Assembly (NCBI GenBank): GCA_958295665.1
Contig: OY282558.1
Location: 183,746,015-183,810,014, forward strand
Length of the DNA stretch: 64,000 nucleotides
Origin: Tipula vernalis
Lineage: Eukaryota; Arthropoda; Insecta; Diptera; Tipulidae
Reading direction: 5' to 3'
The notes beneath the pieces are model-generated. The model did not search any database. It had not been told where the DNA came from and worked only from the letters and a program-made list of their open reading frames with translations. Shown one piece after another: positions 10,535 through 21,965 of the stretch; positions within the stretch are counted from its first letter, which is position 1, and each line of letters opens with the position of its first letter. The translations under genes were made by a program, and so were the position numbers.

Positions 10535-11136
10535 TTTACTTTTTAATTTTTGTTGAATGTTAATTAATTCTTGTAATTTCTAAATATGCTACCGGTCTTA
10601 CGACACTTTTAAATGTGTTTTTTATTAACACGTAGAAACATTTTAGTATTTACGAACGGTAATTCAACGAAAACCGGCTAATAGACAGAATTCTATTTAT
10701 TTAATTTTTAATTTTAATATGTTCCGAAGATTGTAAGAGAAAAAAATTGTAGGAGAAAAAAATTGTAATTGAATTTATCTGTATTAGTACGATTCGCTAG
10801 TACATAAAGCACAGGACATTCTGTATATATAGAATGTAAATTGTGGTATAGTCAGTCCAGTCGCCGCGGCCTGATGAGAGGATTGATTTTTTCATAATTA
10901 TAAGCTCATCAGTTCGAAACTGGATTGAATTCTCTTACAATCTTCGGAACATATTAAAATTAAAAATTAAATAAATAGAATTCTGTCTATTAGCCGGTTT
11001 TCGTTGAATTACCGTTCGTAAATACTAAAATGTTTCTACGTGTTAATAAAAAACACATTTAAAAGTGTCGTAAGACCGGTAGCATATTTAGAAATTACAA
11101 GAATTAATTAACATTCAACAAAAATTAAAAAGTAAA
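10535..11136. mobile_element. Ribozyme-bearing MITE, copy A (602 bp)
   Basis: Inverted ends run inward from TTTACTTTTTAATTT (10535) and its complement (11136) for about 180 bp, including ACACGTAGAAACATTTTAGT and GCTACCGGTCTTA. Inside is a second inverted pair, TTCCGAAGATTGTAAGAGAA (near 10723) and its complement (near 10933). No protein is encoded. A diverged full copy lies at 39417-39865, and a partial inverted copy at 10270-10500, so this is a dispersed family. Confidence 0.8.
10852..10928 (+). ncRNA. Hammerhead ribozyme candidate (plus-strand copy)
   Basis: The order is 5' stem III TCAGTCCAG (10852-10860), UC before the cleavage point (10861-10862, giving the GUC triplet), stem I GCC/GGC with a two-base loop (10863-10870), core CUGAUGA (10871-10877), stem II (10878-10915), core GAAA (10916-10919), 3' stem III CTGGATTGA (10920-10928). 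Stem III has nine pairs with one G-U. Stem II starts with the required G-C pair, has a short internal loop, and continues UGAU/AUCA. GCCGCGGC is self-complementary, which would favour dimer formation. Hammerhead ribozymes are known in Penelope-like elements, retrozymes and satellites. Weak points are the tiny stem I loop and the imperfect stem II; CTGATGAG can also pair with CTCATCAG inside stem II. Confidence 0.65.
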
Positions 11137-12573
11137 TCAGTAACAAAAGCTTACAACACTTTTTGTACCCAACCATTATTACACTTATTATTTGAAATAC
11201 TTTCATTTATTTTATTTATTTATTTATATTGACTTATTAATTTACATATATTTTGGTACACTCTATTTCGAGCTATGAGCTCATTCACAATAAAGTGTAC
11301 CAAAATTTGCTTGTTGGTTCAGCAATTTTGGTTAACGCCAATTCCGGAACATCACCATTCACCTGAATTTCTTTCAGAAGCCCAAAATCATCAGAAAACA
11401 TTATTCACACGAAGGAGATTTTATTAATCGGCTGCACAATTAGCTCGTAAAAATCCTCGACTTTTGATCAAAATTCCACAAATCAATAAAATTCTGAAAA
11501 CTGAATAAAAATCGAAAATTGGCCGGATACCAGTTCTCAAATTTAAATTCTTCCATTCGGTACTCATTGTCAAATAATAATCTAAGTAACAATCAGCCCT
11601 CATCCAGAAAAGCTGCATGCCTTTTACTTTTTTCCAACGGTGGTTTCTATTCTTCATTTTATTCGGTTGAGCAGCATCGATCTTTGGATCGGTTGTAGCA
11701 TTTCGCCATTTTAATTTAAAAAAAAAATTAAAAAAATTTCAGAAAAATTATAAAAAAAAAAAAAAAAATATACAACCGACTGACTCGAAAGTCAAAGCCT
11801 ATTTTGACTGTAACTTTTGATGTTATTAAATAAACAAATGATTTAAATAGAACTTCACAAGTTAAACTAACTGAAATATTAATTTAAACATTAATTTATA
11901 CCAAAAAATGTTAACAAAAACCACCGGTTATATTATATGTTGTTTTACATTACATTACTACCCCTTCTTTTATAATTAAATTTTTAAATATGCGTTATTT
12001 TATTCCAAAAGATTACGTTACGGTTTATGTACCTGAACGTTTTTAGGGTTGGAAGTTGGAACTAACAAAATAAATGACTCATACCAAATTAATTTTTTTA
12101 CTAATAGCATTATGGGCTATCCCTAAACTACGTTACGCCTTTGTTTGGGAAAGGAGTATTTCATAAAAGATGACGTCATGTAATTATAAGAAGTTACTGT
12201 TATGGGATATTACATATGACATAATACAATAATTTGCAGGTATATCATTAGAGGCGTATTTCTTTAATATACCACTTACTTTATTTTCTTAAATGAGTAC
12301 ATCATTGCTCACATATTCTGTTTTGTGACGACTTGTGATGAAGGAGTGAGAGAGACAGAGTTAAGAATGGGCCAAAATAACTTGAAATAGTTTATGAACG
12401 GACTGTTACAAACTTTTTCCTCTTTGTTTTTTAATTTTCTATTGGAAGTAAGAATATACTAAAGATCGACGAAATAATTTTAAACAATTACATTATCAGG
12501 TCGAGCGTAAATTAGTTAAAAATTGAAAATAACATATAACAATTTGATTTTGTATTCCAAAAACGAGTAAATC
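11137..12573. other. Interior of long-TIR element; short hairpin at 11250-11306
   Basis: Mostly non-coding. ATTTTGGTACACT (11250-11262) and AGTGTACCAAAAT (11294-11306) form a perfect 13-bp stem with a 31-base loop. A minus-strand open frame at 11424-11657 has no recognisable domain and may be a leftover of the element's gene. 11700-11775 is A-rich low-complexity DNA. Confidence 0.5.
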
Positions 12574-14045
12574 GTCATACTTAAACGTATTTTGCACGAA
12601 AACAAAAAGTTTTACTAGGGCAAGTTTTTAGTATGTTCAATAGAATTAAAGGACGTAAAATTTAACAAAAAACAAAAAAAAATTGGACGATCATTGAGAA
12701 AATTCAAAAATAAAATTTTGGCGGGAAATTTGAAAATAAAGGAATTAAAGAACTTACCATTTTTATATTTTTTTTATAGCCATAAACACAACATCATGTT
12801 CATCATTTTTCTCAAAATTTGACACCCTGTATTTTAAACAACAACAACAACAAAAAAAATCACGTTCTACAAATTTTTTTTTTAACTAGTACTACCAATT
12901 GAAAACATAAAAAATAAAAAAAATTAAACACGACTTCCGGTCCCATATACCAAATTTGTGATTTGACGTATTTTTCACCAAATACACATATGTATATAGT
13001 TATATATTTATTAAAAAAGAAAAAAAAACTATAAGAAATCTAAATTATGAAATTAAAATTAACATTAAATACCTAAACGTAATCATACACATAGTCAGTT
13101 CTATTAGTGTGCATATTGTGTACCGTTCACACAAATTTTTAATATTCACTTACACCGTAATTATGTGTACATAAATCAATTACGTTATATTTTAAAAGTA
13201 CTTGTCAGCTATATCTGTATGGCAGAAGTATGCAAAATAACTTCTGCGAACAATTAAAAATTACGTTTATTTATTCGTAATGCATTTGTTTACATAATTT
13301 GGAGCAAATTTTTATCCAATCATGTATGTTACAATTATTTCAAATGGGATTACAATCATTTATGGATCAATTTTGGAATTAAAATGGTGAACCAGGCTGT
13401 AGGCGGTATTTATTAATTTTAAAATTATAAATTATTAATTTAATTATTATTATTTCATTATTATTATTCACTATTATTATATATTTTATAGTATTACTCT
13501 AATTAATTTAATTTACTAAATTATTATAAATATTAAGTTTTGAATTACAAGTCCGGACTAGAAAAAAAAGGAAAACACATTTTGAACAAGAATATAAATT
13601 CTAATTATTTATGAGTTTAAAAATTTGGGTTTTCTTATTTCAAAATTATTCTTATAAATTTATTTATTTTTTTTTTTGGATTATTGATACTTTTAGTAAC
13701 GTTTGTTAATTTTATTTGAAATATAAAGTTTGATATTTTTATAATGATGATCAAGTGCAAAGAAAACTTTTTTCTTATTATTTATTTGATTCCTTGTTTT
13801 TCCACTATTAGTTCGTGTTTGTGAATTTCAGAGATGCATTAGAGGATTTTTGATGAGGAGCTTAAGGTAAGTTCTCTTTCTTGCAGGTGATTTGTTGCAT
13901 TCCTTTCCCCAATAAGCGGTGTATTCAAGGACTATGTATGCCTCTACCACCCCCACGATCTACCCCGAGCCCTGGCCGGCTACTATCACCGCGTAGAGGC
14001 CCCTGCATGGTCAATTCTGTTAACGGAACTTGCAACGCGAGTTGT
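12574..14045 (-). repeat. Right long inverted arm
   Basis: Complement of the left arm but longer, with about 400 bp of extra AT-rich DNA around 12950-13620. It ends CTTGCAACGCGAGTTG at 14045, immediately followed by gypsy pol sequence. The GC-rich terminal 200 bp are conserved between arms with only scattered substitutions. Confidence 0.75.
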
Positions 14046-14745
14046 GTAAAAATTGGTACGCATACGTTGAAGTAAACAATTTTTCCAACGTTCCACAAAC
14101 TTTCATTATTGACCAGCCCATAAAAGTCGAACCTCTTAAAAATAATAGCCGAGCTGAAATTCATAATTTCACAGTAAATAATTTCAATAATGATAATAAC
14201 ATTGAAACACCAGATAAAGATATTTTAGACTTAATTCGAATAAATCACTTAAATAACGAAGAAAAAACGACAATAGCTAAATTATGTAAAGATTTCGAAG
14301 ATATATTCTATAAAGATGGACAAAATTTATCTTTTACCAATAAAATTAAACACTCCATTCAGACAATCGATAATATTCCTATCTATAGTAAATCGTATAG
14401 ATACCCTTACGTACATAAAGAAGAAGTTCAAAAACTAATTTCGAAGATGCTAGAACAAGGTGTTATAAGGCCAAGTTTCTCGCCATGGTCAGCACCGATT
14501 TGGATTGTTCCAAAAAAATCAGACGCTAGTGGAAAACAAAAATGGAGACTCGTAATAGACTATAGGAAACTTAATGAGAAAACAGTAGGCGACCGATATC
14601 CTCTTCCAAATATAAACGAAATCCTCGATAAACTAGGAAAGTGCATGTATTTTACTACATTAGATTTGTCATCGGGATTTCATCAAATTGAAATCAAATC
14701 CGAGGATATATCAAAAACAGCGTTCAATGTAGAAAACGGTCATTA
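14046..14745 (+). pseudogene. pol: Gypsy pol, N-terminal reverse transcriptase part
   Basis: An open frame covers the connection region and fingers/palm of a Ty3/gypsy reverse transcriptase. Recognisable blocks are the primer-grip side 'KSYRYPYVH', 'GVIRPSFSPWSAPIWIVPKK', 'WRLVIDYRKLNEKT' and the catalytic-Asp block 'TLDLSSGFHQIEI'. The frame is open up to the CACTA insertion at 14746 and resumes in phase at 21966 when the insertion and one copy of TA are removed. The upstream protease is missing. Long AT-rich codon use matches the rest of the element. Confidence 0.92.
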
Positions 14746-14765
14746 CACTGAGAAAAAAGAATAGG

Positions 14766-15245
14766 CATATTTAAGAAAAAAGATAAGCTAAACTAACAAA
14801 TATTTATGTAAGAATTCAGCTTACTTAGCGCTCGGTCATAATTGCAATAATTCAATAGCAAATTTTACAAAATGATACGCAAATATTTTACTATAAATAA
14901 AATCAGTTTTAACTAAGCACAAGTAAAATACATACAATAATGATTATCAAATATTGCTTATAAGATAAGTTAAAATAAATTAACCAAAACGTTCTATTAG
15001 CCATTTCTAAAATTATATGGAAGTAAAATTGACTAAAGTTGTATTCCTAAATTACCAATGCACCAAGATCATATTAAGTAAAATTTGCCACCGTAGTAAA
15101 GTCAAATTCACATAAATTAGATTTGAGCTAAGTGAATTTGACGTATTTACTGTTTTTAATTAGATTGGCATTATGGTGAAATGTGCCCTCGAATTTTAAC
15201 ACATTGCAAAGCTAATTTGAAAAAGTGCATTCGTCAAATTAACAC
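14766..15245. other. CACTA left subterminal region
   Basis: Non-coding AT-rich region inside the left end. Motifs such as AAGTGAATTTGAC, TAAGTAAAATTTGCC and AATTACCAATGC resemble complements of the subterminal repeats at the right end, but no clean period was established. Confidence 0.5.
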
Positions 15246-15246
15246 A

Positions 15247-15399
<153 letters not shown>

Positions 15400-15655
15400 C
15401 TTGCGGGATTATAAAATAAAACAAAATACAATTCATTTTTACTTCAAAGTATTTATTTATATATTAAATATTTCTTTATTCATACATAAGTATATATATA
15501 TATTGATGAAAATATTTTTATTTAAAACTCTCTTCCCAATAACAAAATAACAATTAAATTTGTTTAATCCATTTTAAATATAAAACTAAATATAAAAATA
15601 TAAAACTAAATTTTGGATTCATTTATAAATATAATAAAATAATTTAGAAAATGAC

Positions 15656-17710
15656 CTATTGTGGCCTATTTTCGAGATCGGTTATTAACGTAATTACTGA
15701 CGGTATTTTTTTGTCATATTTTGTAACTATTTTATAAAAATATAGCTGAATAAATAGCCAAACGTTATAGCATGGCTTAGGATATTCCAATTGAAAAATT
15801 TGATAAGATTTAAATTGAATGTCAACAGCCTCTAAGAAACTGCCACAAATGAATTTGACGTGGTCTAACATAATTAAAAACTGTACTGCATCAGTGATCT
15901 TCCCTATGCAAATCAATAAGGGCTGTAGCGGTGTTTTTTCGTTCAAGCTTTGCTTTTTTAATTTGGCAATTTCAACCTCCATTTCTGCTAACGTCTCAAA
16001 TTGAAGTAGAAACCATTTTTGACTGTCTTTTATTGAATACTTTAGAAAGTGATTAGGTTTTGTATTTGTGCTTATTGTTGATGGTGGTAAAAGAGCGCTT
16101 AATATATTAAAAATCTCGATGTTGTAAGCATCTGTAACGAAATTATTTAAAACAGAGCATTAATTAACATTGTTATTATATTTATATTCGAATTGTATTC
16201 TTTTTATAACCATAAACAATAAAATTACTAACCAGAATTTAATTCATTCTTTTTCTTTAAAATATCGAAGAACTTGGTTCTATAGCCTGCATGCTTTATG
16301 TTGGACTCAACAATGCTTGGAATTTTTTTAAGAAATTCGTTCCATATTGAATACAACGTAACATAATTGGGATATTCTGTATGGAAATCCATGTTTATCT
16401 GTAATTTAACCAGTAAGCTGTAATTTTAAGCAGTTAATGCTAAAAATATGTTGTCTAATATAGAATACATACGAGTTCTGGTCCTAATGGATGTTTATAC
16501 AATGGCCACTCTGTAAAAATTTCAGACAGGCATGGGTCGTTGCTCCTTCCAATTTCAGTCATCCTATCTTTGGAAGTTATTTGCCATTTTTCTAACAGAA
16601 GATCTCTTGGACTCCGTAAATTTAAAAGCTCCGTTTTAATTGTCTGGTATTCCAAAATATTTGGTTTAAACATTGGTACTTCCAAACAAATGTTGTGTTT
16701 TGATGAGCTTTGATGAACTTCTGATGATGAGGATATTTGTGAAGCTGACATATCCGCGCTTTTAGAAGATGCCAATTTCAAAAACTTATTCATTTTTTTA
16801 GACTGGTAACTAAATTTGTTAAACAATTTACCAATTGGTGGTTTGTGTCCGCGACGGATAAAATAGATATTCTAGGAATAAGCAAATAATTAGTTATCCA
16901 AACCAATAATTGTAATTCAAACATTATCTAATTACCAAATTTTCTCCAGGAAAAGTATTTATAATATTTAGAGCTATGGCTTCAATTTGTTTGACGCTAG
17001 GTTTTATTCGTTTCTCAATTAGATAGTGATCTACTATAAAGGAGCACATATTCTCCCTATGGATATTTTGAACAAAACCGTTATCCTTATAAAATTTTAA
17101 AATTGTTTCTCCACTTTTCGTGCTTGACAGGATATCTTGTACTAACTATAAAAAATTAATCGTATTATAATAACAATATGATACGTAAATTTTGTATAAT
17201 GTTTACCTTTGTAGATGATATTATGGTGTCCTCATTGGCCCCATTAGATGTTCCAACGATCGATTCTTGTGCGTCATTTTTTTGCTCCTGCCACAATTTA
17301 AGATGATGTTCAAATTTAATCCTGATGCCAGTTTCTGATTCCTTAAATAAATAACTAAGCTGCCTAGGTTGTAACCAGCCTAAAGCTTGCATATCCATAC
17401 CATGATCTGAACAATAAGATATGTTAATTACAAACAAATACCAAATAATTTGCTAAAACTTACCCAGAAATTTAGGAAACAATTCTTCTAACTCCCACGA
17501 ACGAAACAATTTCAACATTTTAGAGGCATCGTCTGTTATGCTTGAAATATTAGGTGTTATTTCTGATGAAATGTGGTGTCTACTGAGATCAATGTTTTCT
17601 AGTAACGGCTCCTCATCATTGTTTCCATCTCCAATATTGTATAGGTCAATTACAGCACTTTCGAAAAACACCTCTGTATTATTTAGTCCCGATTGAGCTT
17701 TTGATTCCAT
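15656..17710 (-). CDS. CACTA accessory protein with SAM-like domain, six exons
   Basis: Minus-strand exons 17710-17464, 17406-17207, 17145-16936, 16871-16473, 16398-16233 and 16131-15656 join into 566 codons. All five introns are GT..AG, and phases agree (1,0,0,0,1), so the frame is open from ATG to TAG. Residues about 65-115 (KLFRSWELEELFPKFL, MDMQALGWLQPRQLSYLF) resemble a SAM domain, a helical protein- or nucleic-acid-contact module. The middle is Ser-rich. The C-terminus has a conserved-looking block (LQPLLICIGKITDAVQFLIM, LEYPKPCYNVWLFIQLYFYK). A decayed relative occurs at 49258-50095. It probably acts as the second, TNPA-like protein of the transposon by position; its molecular role is unknown. 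Alternative: an unrelated captured gene. Confidence 0.8.
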
Positions 17711-17817
17711 TATAAATTGTATTTAAATGTGAATTCTATATTATACAAATGATTAAACCAAAAATGGACTTTTAAAAGATATATGTTTTTCTATGTAAAA
17801 CGGTTTTAATTTGAAAT

Positions 17818-20271
17818 TTAAAAGAAATTTTTTATACGTGCAACATCTCCTTTCTTAGTCTTGTAAATATGGATTGGAGGACTATTGAAATATGTCATAG
17901 GATAAATCAATAAGTTCTCACTTTCAGATAATAGTTTGAATGAAATATAATGTTTTAGATAGAGGGTTGAGTATTTCTTTACTATTAAATAGGGATCTTC
18001 ATGAATAAATATGCCAGCAATTTTGTACAGTTCAGTATTAAATTGATTAAATCTAGTAATAAAATAATCTATTTTGAATGTTGTGCCTTTATAGATAATG
18101 GCCGAGTAGAATTTTAAATTTTGAAAATTAAACTGAAAATCAGAAAAAATATCTGATGGAAATCTATTTTGTGTCAAATTTATTATTTCCAGTTGTGTAT
18201 AATTTTCAATTGGAGTAATAAGCATATGAGCAAATTTCAACTGTGATTTTATAGCAATACTAAGTGTCACATTTTTTCGGGAAGTTATGTTTTTTGCATA
18301 AGACTTAAGCTCTAAATGTTTCGCTTCGAAACGGAAACAGTAAATATTTTTCAATGGCCCGGAATACCTTATAATCCTTGGGTAGTGAACCAAGAAATGA
18401 AATTTTGGCTTAAGTGATTCATTGAATAATTGAATATATTTTTGATTGTGATTTGAAATCCGAATTTCTAAATCATTTATTATAGCATCATCAAAATAAG
18501 TTGATAAAAGAATATCAATGAGTTCTACAAATTCAGTAAAAAAAATCCACGTTTGATCATGTTCTGGAACGAGATCTCCAACTATGAGAGATAAGAAATG
18601 AGTAAAACACCACATTTCGCGTGCTGAAAATTGAAACTTTTTATTTTTTATATGATTTGATCTTATATCTTTAGACATATTGCCAATCTCAGTAGCTCCA
18701 TAAGGAAACGTTCTTTTTAATTTATTTAGCAGTTCTAAATCAAAATATTTTTTAGTAATTATCAAATCAGAAAAAATTGCCGCTAAGTTGTAATGGCACA
18801 AACCTTCGAAAATATCGTGCATAATATCAACTGCAAAATTATTAATTACATGAAATGATGGAATTCGGTTAAATAAAGATTCACTTTGAATACCAGTAGC
18901 CCTAACATCGTTTGTTATTACATCTTGATTGTAATTTTCTATACATTTCGAATCAGTTCAACATTTTCTTTAAGTTGAACTGCAGCTTGTGTTTTATCAG
19001 TTTTGCAGAACCGACAAAAATATGATGCTGAGAAAGATTTGCTGAAATCAAGTAAAGTGTTTAAGCCTAAATTATCACCTAATACTAATCCTAATATGAA
19101 GTGGACACGGTAAGTCAAATATTCAACAATAATTTCTAAGAATTTAATTTCTTCTAGGAGCGTGTATAGTGATATATCGTTTCCAAATTCTTTTATGAAT
19201 TGAGATCTTATCAAAGCTGCAAGATGGATATCTTTCAGTTTAGAACTTGAAGTGAAAATAGGGAAGTTATAATATATTCCGGTAATGGAATGTGTACCAG
19301 CGTGAGAACCAAGAGGATTATTAATTTCAAAATTATCTGCATATAAAAAGTATGGGATTAAAATTTTGTTTGGGTACATTTTACACTTCTCCTGCCAAAG
19401 TTTACCTTGCAGAAAATGAGTTAAAGATTGGTTGTAACTTTCCTTAATTTTACTGATATTTTTTAAAGCAATATTTAACACCCCTTTCATTTGAAAAAAT
19501 TTTTTAAACTGAAATTTTAATGGAAAAACTATTCCCTTGAATTTTTTTTCATTTAATGATGGAATACCATTTCGATATACCTCAGTTATTCGATCATTTA
19601 AGGAAAATTGAATTGGAGTTTGAAATAATTCATTTTCAGTTAAATATTTAATTAATTTGTATTCAGTATTAAGGTTATCTGAATATTTCAGCAAATTGAA
19701 TATTGATGAAAAATTATCTTTAAACATTTTATCATTACTATCACTTTTTGAACTGTCAATAATTTTTTCTAAATGAATTTTTAATGGAAGGAAAATAAAT
19801 TCTGTCATTTGTTTCGAAATATCTGTTACATCTTTCCTTGTGAAGTGCCTTTTACTATGCAATGATAAAATAAACGAAAGATGTAAATTTAGAATTTCAG
19901 AATTTTCCAAATGAACCAGACAATTTTCTTTCGGAAGCTTTTTAGAGTAATTTTGGGTTTGGCAAGAACCATTGTTAGAACTTGTGGATTGAAATAAAGT
20001 ACCGGTATTATTTGTCTGTTCGGCATAATCAAGATTTACAATTTCAGAATGATTTTTGTCTGTTGGATTAATATTTTTTGATGGATTTGAGTGTTGCCGT
20101 ATTAAATGTCTTTTAAAAGTACTTATATTTTCAAAATTTTGTAAACAATTATCTTCTAAACATAAAAATGTATCGGTAGTTTTACATTTATGAAATATTT
20201 TTAAATGATCTATGAATATTTTAACCGAATCGTTATGAAAGTTCACAGAAAACAATTAACCATTTTAGTTA
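17818..20271 (-). pseudogene. CACTA/EnSpm-like transposase with C2H2 finger, frameshifted
   Basis: Two long minus-strand frames (20255-18939 and 18822-17818) are one protein. The intervening 18823-18938 continues in the second frame, so a small indel near 18942 separates them. A further indel near 20255 disrupts the start, since ATG at about 20271 is followed by a stop in its own frame. Near the N-terminus is a Cys2His2 finger (LCLEDNC...FKRHLIRQH). Mid-protein blocks are 'IPYFLYADNFEINNPLGSHAG' (NPLGS) and 'DIMHDIFEGLCHYNL', followed by 'VGDLVPEHDQTW' and 'LKPKFHFLVHYPR...FEAKH'. From memory these blocks mark the animal EnSpm-like transposase group. About 810 codons remain. Confidence 0.82.
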
Positions 20272-20329
20272 TTTATCATTAATTCGTGATTAATAATTTA
20301 AATAAGGAAATCGAAACTAAAAAACTTTA

Positions 20330-21285
20330 CTATTTATAGTTAACATTAAAATTTGCGAAATACTCGTCTAAACTTGAGGACATCGACTCGGTATCATCAA
20401 TATCTGATTCTGATGCAGAATTCTATAATAAAGCAGAAATTATATAAAAAAAATAAAATGCGAAAATTCTTGTTTAATTATCGCACAATTCGTACTCACC
20501 CGATCTTTTAAATGTAGGATATCTAATTGTAATTGATGAATAAAATGACTAAAAATAATTTTCGCCCCAAACTGTTCTGGTGATGGGAATAATGGATCAA
20601 TATCCTTTTCCGTCAAATTTGTAATAATTTGTTTAAATCTGTTGCTGCCTAAAATAACATATTGATAAAATTAGTAGTCTCCGATGATTATACATAAGTA
20701 AAGAAAAATGTACTTAATATGTACAATATAGTATTTAATTAAATTAAAATCAGAAATTAAATATTATGCTAATCATTTGTTCCGCCGTTACATTTTCAAT
20801 CCAACAGATTAAGTGGTAGTTGAAATTTAAGCAAAAAAAATTTCTAAACAACATAAAATACCGGGATATACCGTTAATTACACTAATAATTGTGATTTGA
20901 TAAGGTATTGCGTATAATTAAAAATTATTATTAATTTTTACAATCAATGCACTTACACTAATAATAAATAACTATTAAGATTTAAGCTCTGGTAAAATTA
21001 GAAATACAAATAATTGATATGCCTTCACACATTAAACACGTGCTTTTTATAACGAAACAAAAAAAATGGTTTAAAAATTTATTTCCGATTTTATTCTAGC
21101 CTAGTTTTGATTGAATTTGCATGTAGGTATTCACTGCACAATTTATTGTTTTGAAATATGTATTTGTAACCACTTTAAAAATATATTAAACAAATAAACT
21201 TACTTGTAATTAAATTGCACAACTCCGGTGTGTATATATTCAAATTAATTAAAAATTGCTTGAAGCACTGATAGATTGCATCCAT
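20330..21285 (-). CDS. Small three-exon gene of the CACTA element
   Basis: Exons 21285-21204, 20648-20500 and 20422-20330 join in frame across GT..AG introns into 107 residues plus stop. The protein is helical at first (MDAIYQCFKQFLINLNIY) and ends in a Ser/Asp-rich acidic tail (SASESDIDDTESMSSS). It lies upstream of the transposase on the same strand, near the right end of the element. No domain is recognised. It could be a separate small protein or 5' exons that splice to the transposase when the last exon is skipped or shortened (a GT exists at about 20343). Confidence 0.5.
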
Positions 21286-21644
21286 TTCGTTCTTAATTCA
21301 CTATACAACTAAACTTTGCCTTTGTTTCATAGTAAAAACACATTTCAAAAAGTAACTGTATATACCGAAATGAAAATAATAGATCCATATTGCCTTTATT
21401 CGTTTGCTGCTTCGTACTTCTAGTCAATCATTTTATTAAAAAAATGATGTTATGTTCAAATTTATCCACTGCGATTGGCCCAAATAATCCGAGCGATTGA
21501 GGTGAAACGAAATAAAACGTTTTGGTTAGCGGTGCTAAAGACGTCGAATTCACGTTTAACATAATTAATTTTACTTTGCTCTAAGTTAAATTCACTGCTG
21601 TAATCTGTAGTTCCAATTTTTTTCACTTTGCATAGTTCAGTTTT

Positions 21645-21910
21645 AACTTGGCAATTGTCAATAAAGCTTATTACGAGTAAGCTGAATTATAATAGAACGG
21701 AAGCTAATTCTACTGATTTGAAATACTTATCCAGTATAGGCAAATTTACTTGGCAATTGCTAATATAGCTGTCCAAGGATTAGTTGAATTATATTAAAAT
21801 AGTAGCTTATTCAACTGAATTGAAATTACTTATCCAGTTTGGTCACATTTACTTGGCAATTGTCAATATAGATTATCAAGGGTAAGTTGAATTGTATTAA
21901 AATGATAGCT
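21645..21910. repeat. CACTA right subterminal repeats
   Basis: Three diverged direct repeats with a period of about 102 bp, each starting ACTTGGCAATTG (near 21649, 21748, 21852) and continuing towards TTATCCAGT. In CACTA elements such subterminal repeats bind the transposase complex. Confidence 0.75.
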
Positions 21911-21965
21911 AATACTGCTGATTTAGGTTTACTTATGGACAAGCACAAAATTATTTCTTTCAGTG

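Larger units (their letters stand above)
5790..14045. mobile_element. Large element with 1.0-1.5 kb terminal inverted repeats
   Basis: Sequence from about 5790 to 6802 is found inverted, with small differences and some extra sequence, at about 12574-14045. The outermost bases are CAACTCGCGTTGCAAG and complement. The outer 200 bp are clearly GC-richer than the interior. Each arm contains a sequence matching ATACAGGGTGTCAAATTTTG. The interior holds the broken transposase-like gene at 9418-10191, a ribozyme-bearing MITE and much anonymous DNA. The right end directly abuts gypsy pol, whereas no gypsy sequence was recognised left of it, so a deletion or rearrangement accompanied it. Superfamily is not assigned. 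Confidence 0.65.

Noticed and set aside
13881..14075. Proline-rich open frame mirrored in both long arms (also 5767-5955)
   Set aside because: No ATG at the proposed start, short, and conserved only because the arms are copies of each other.
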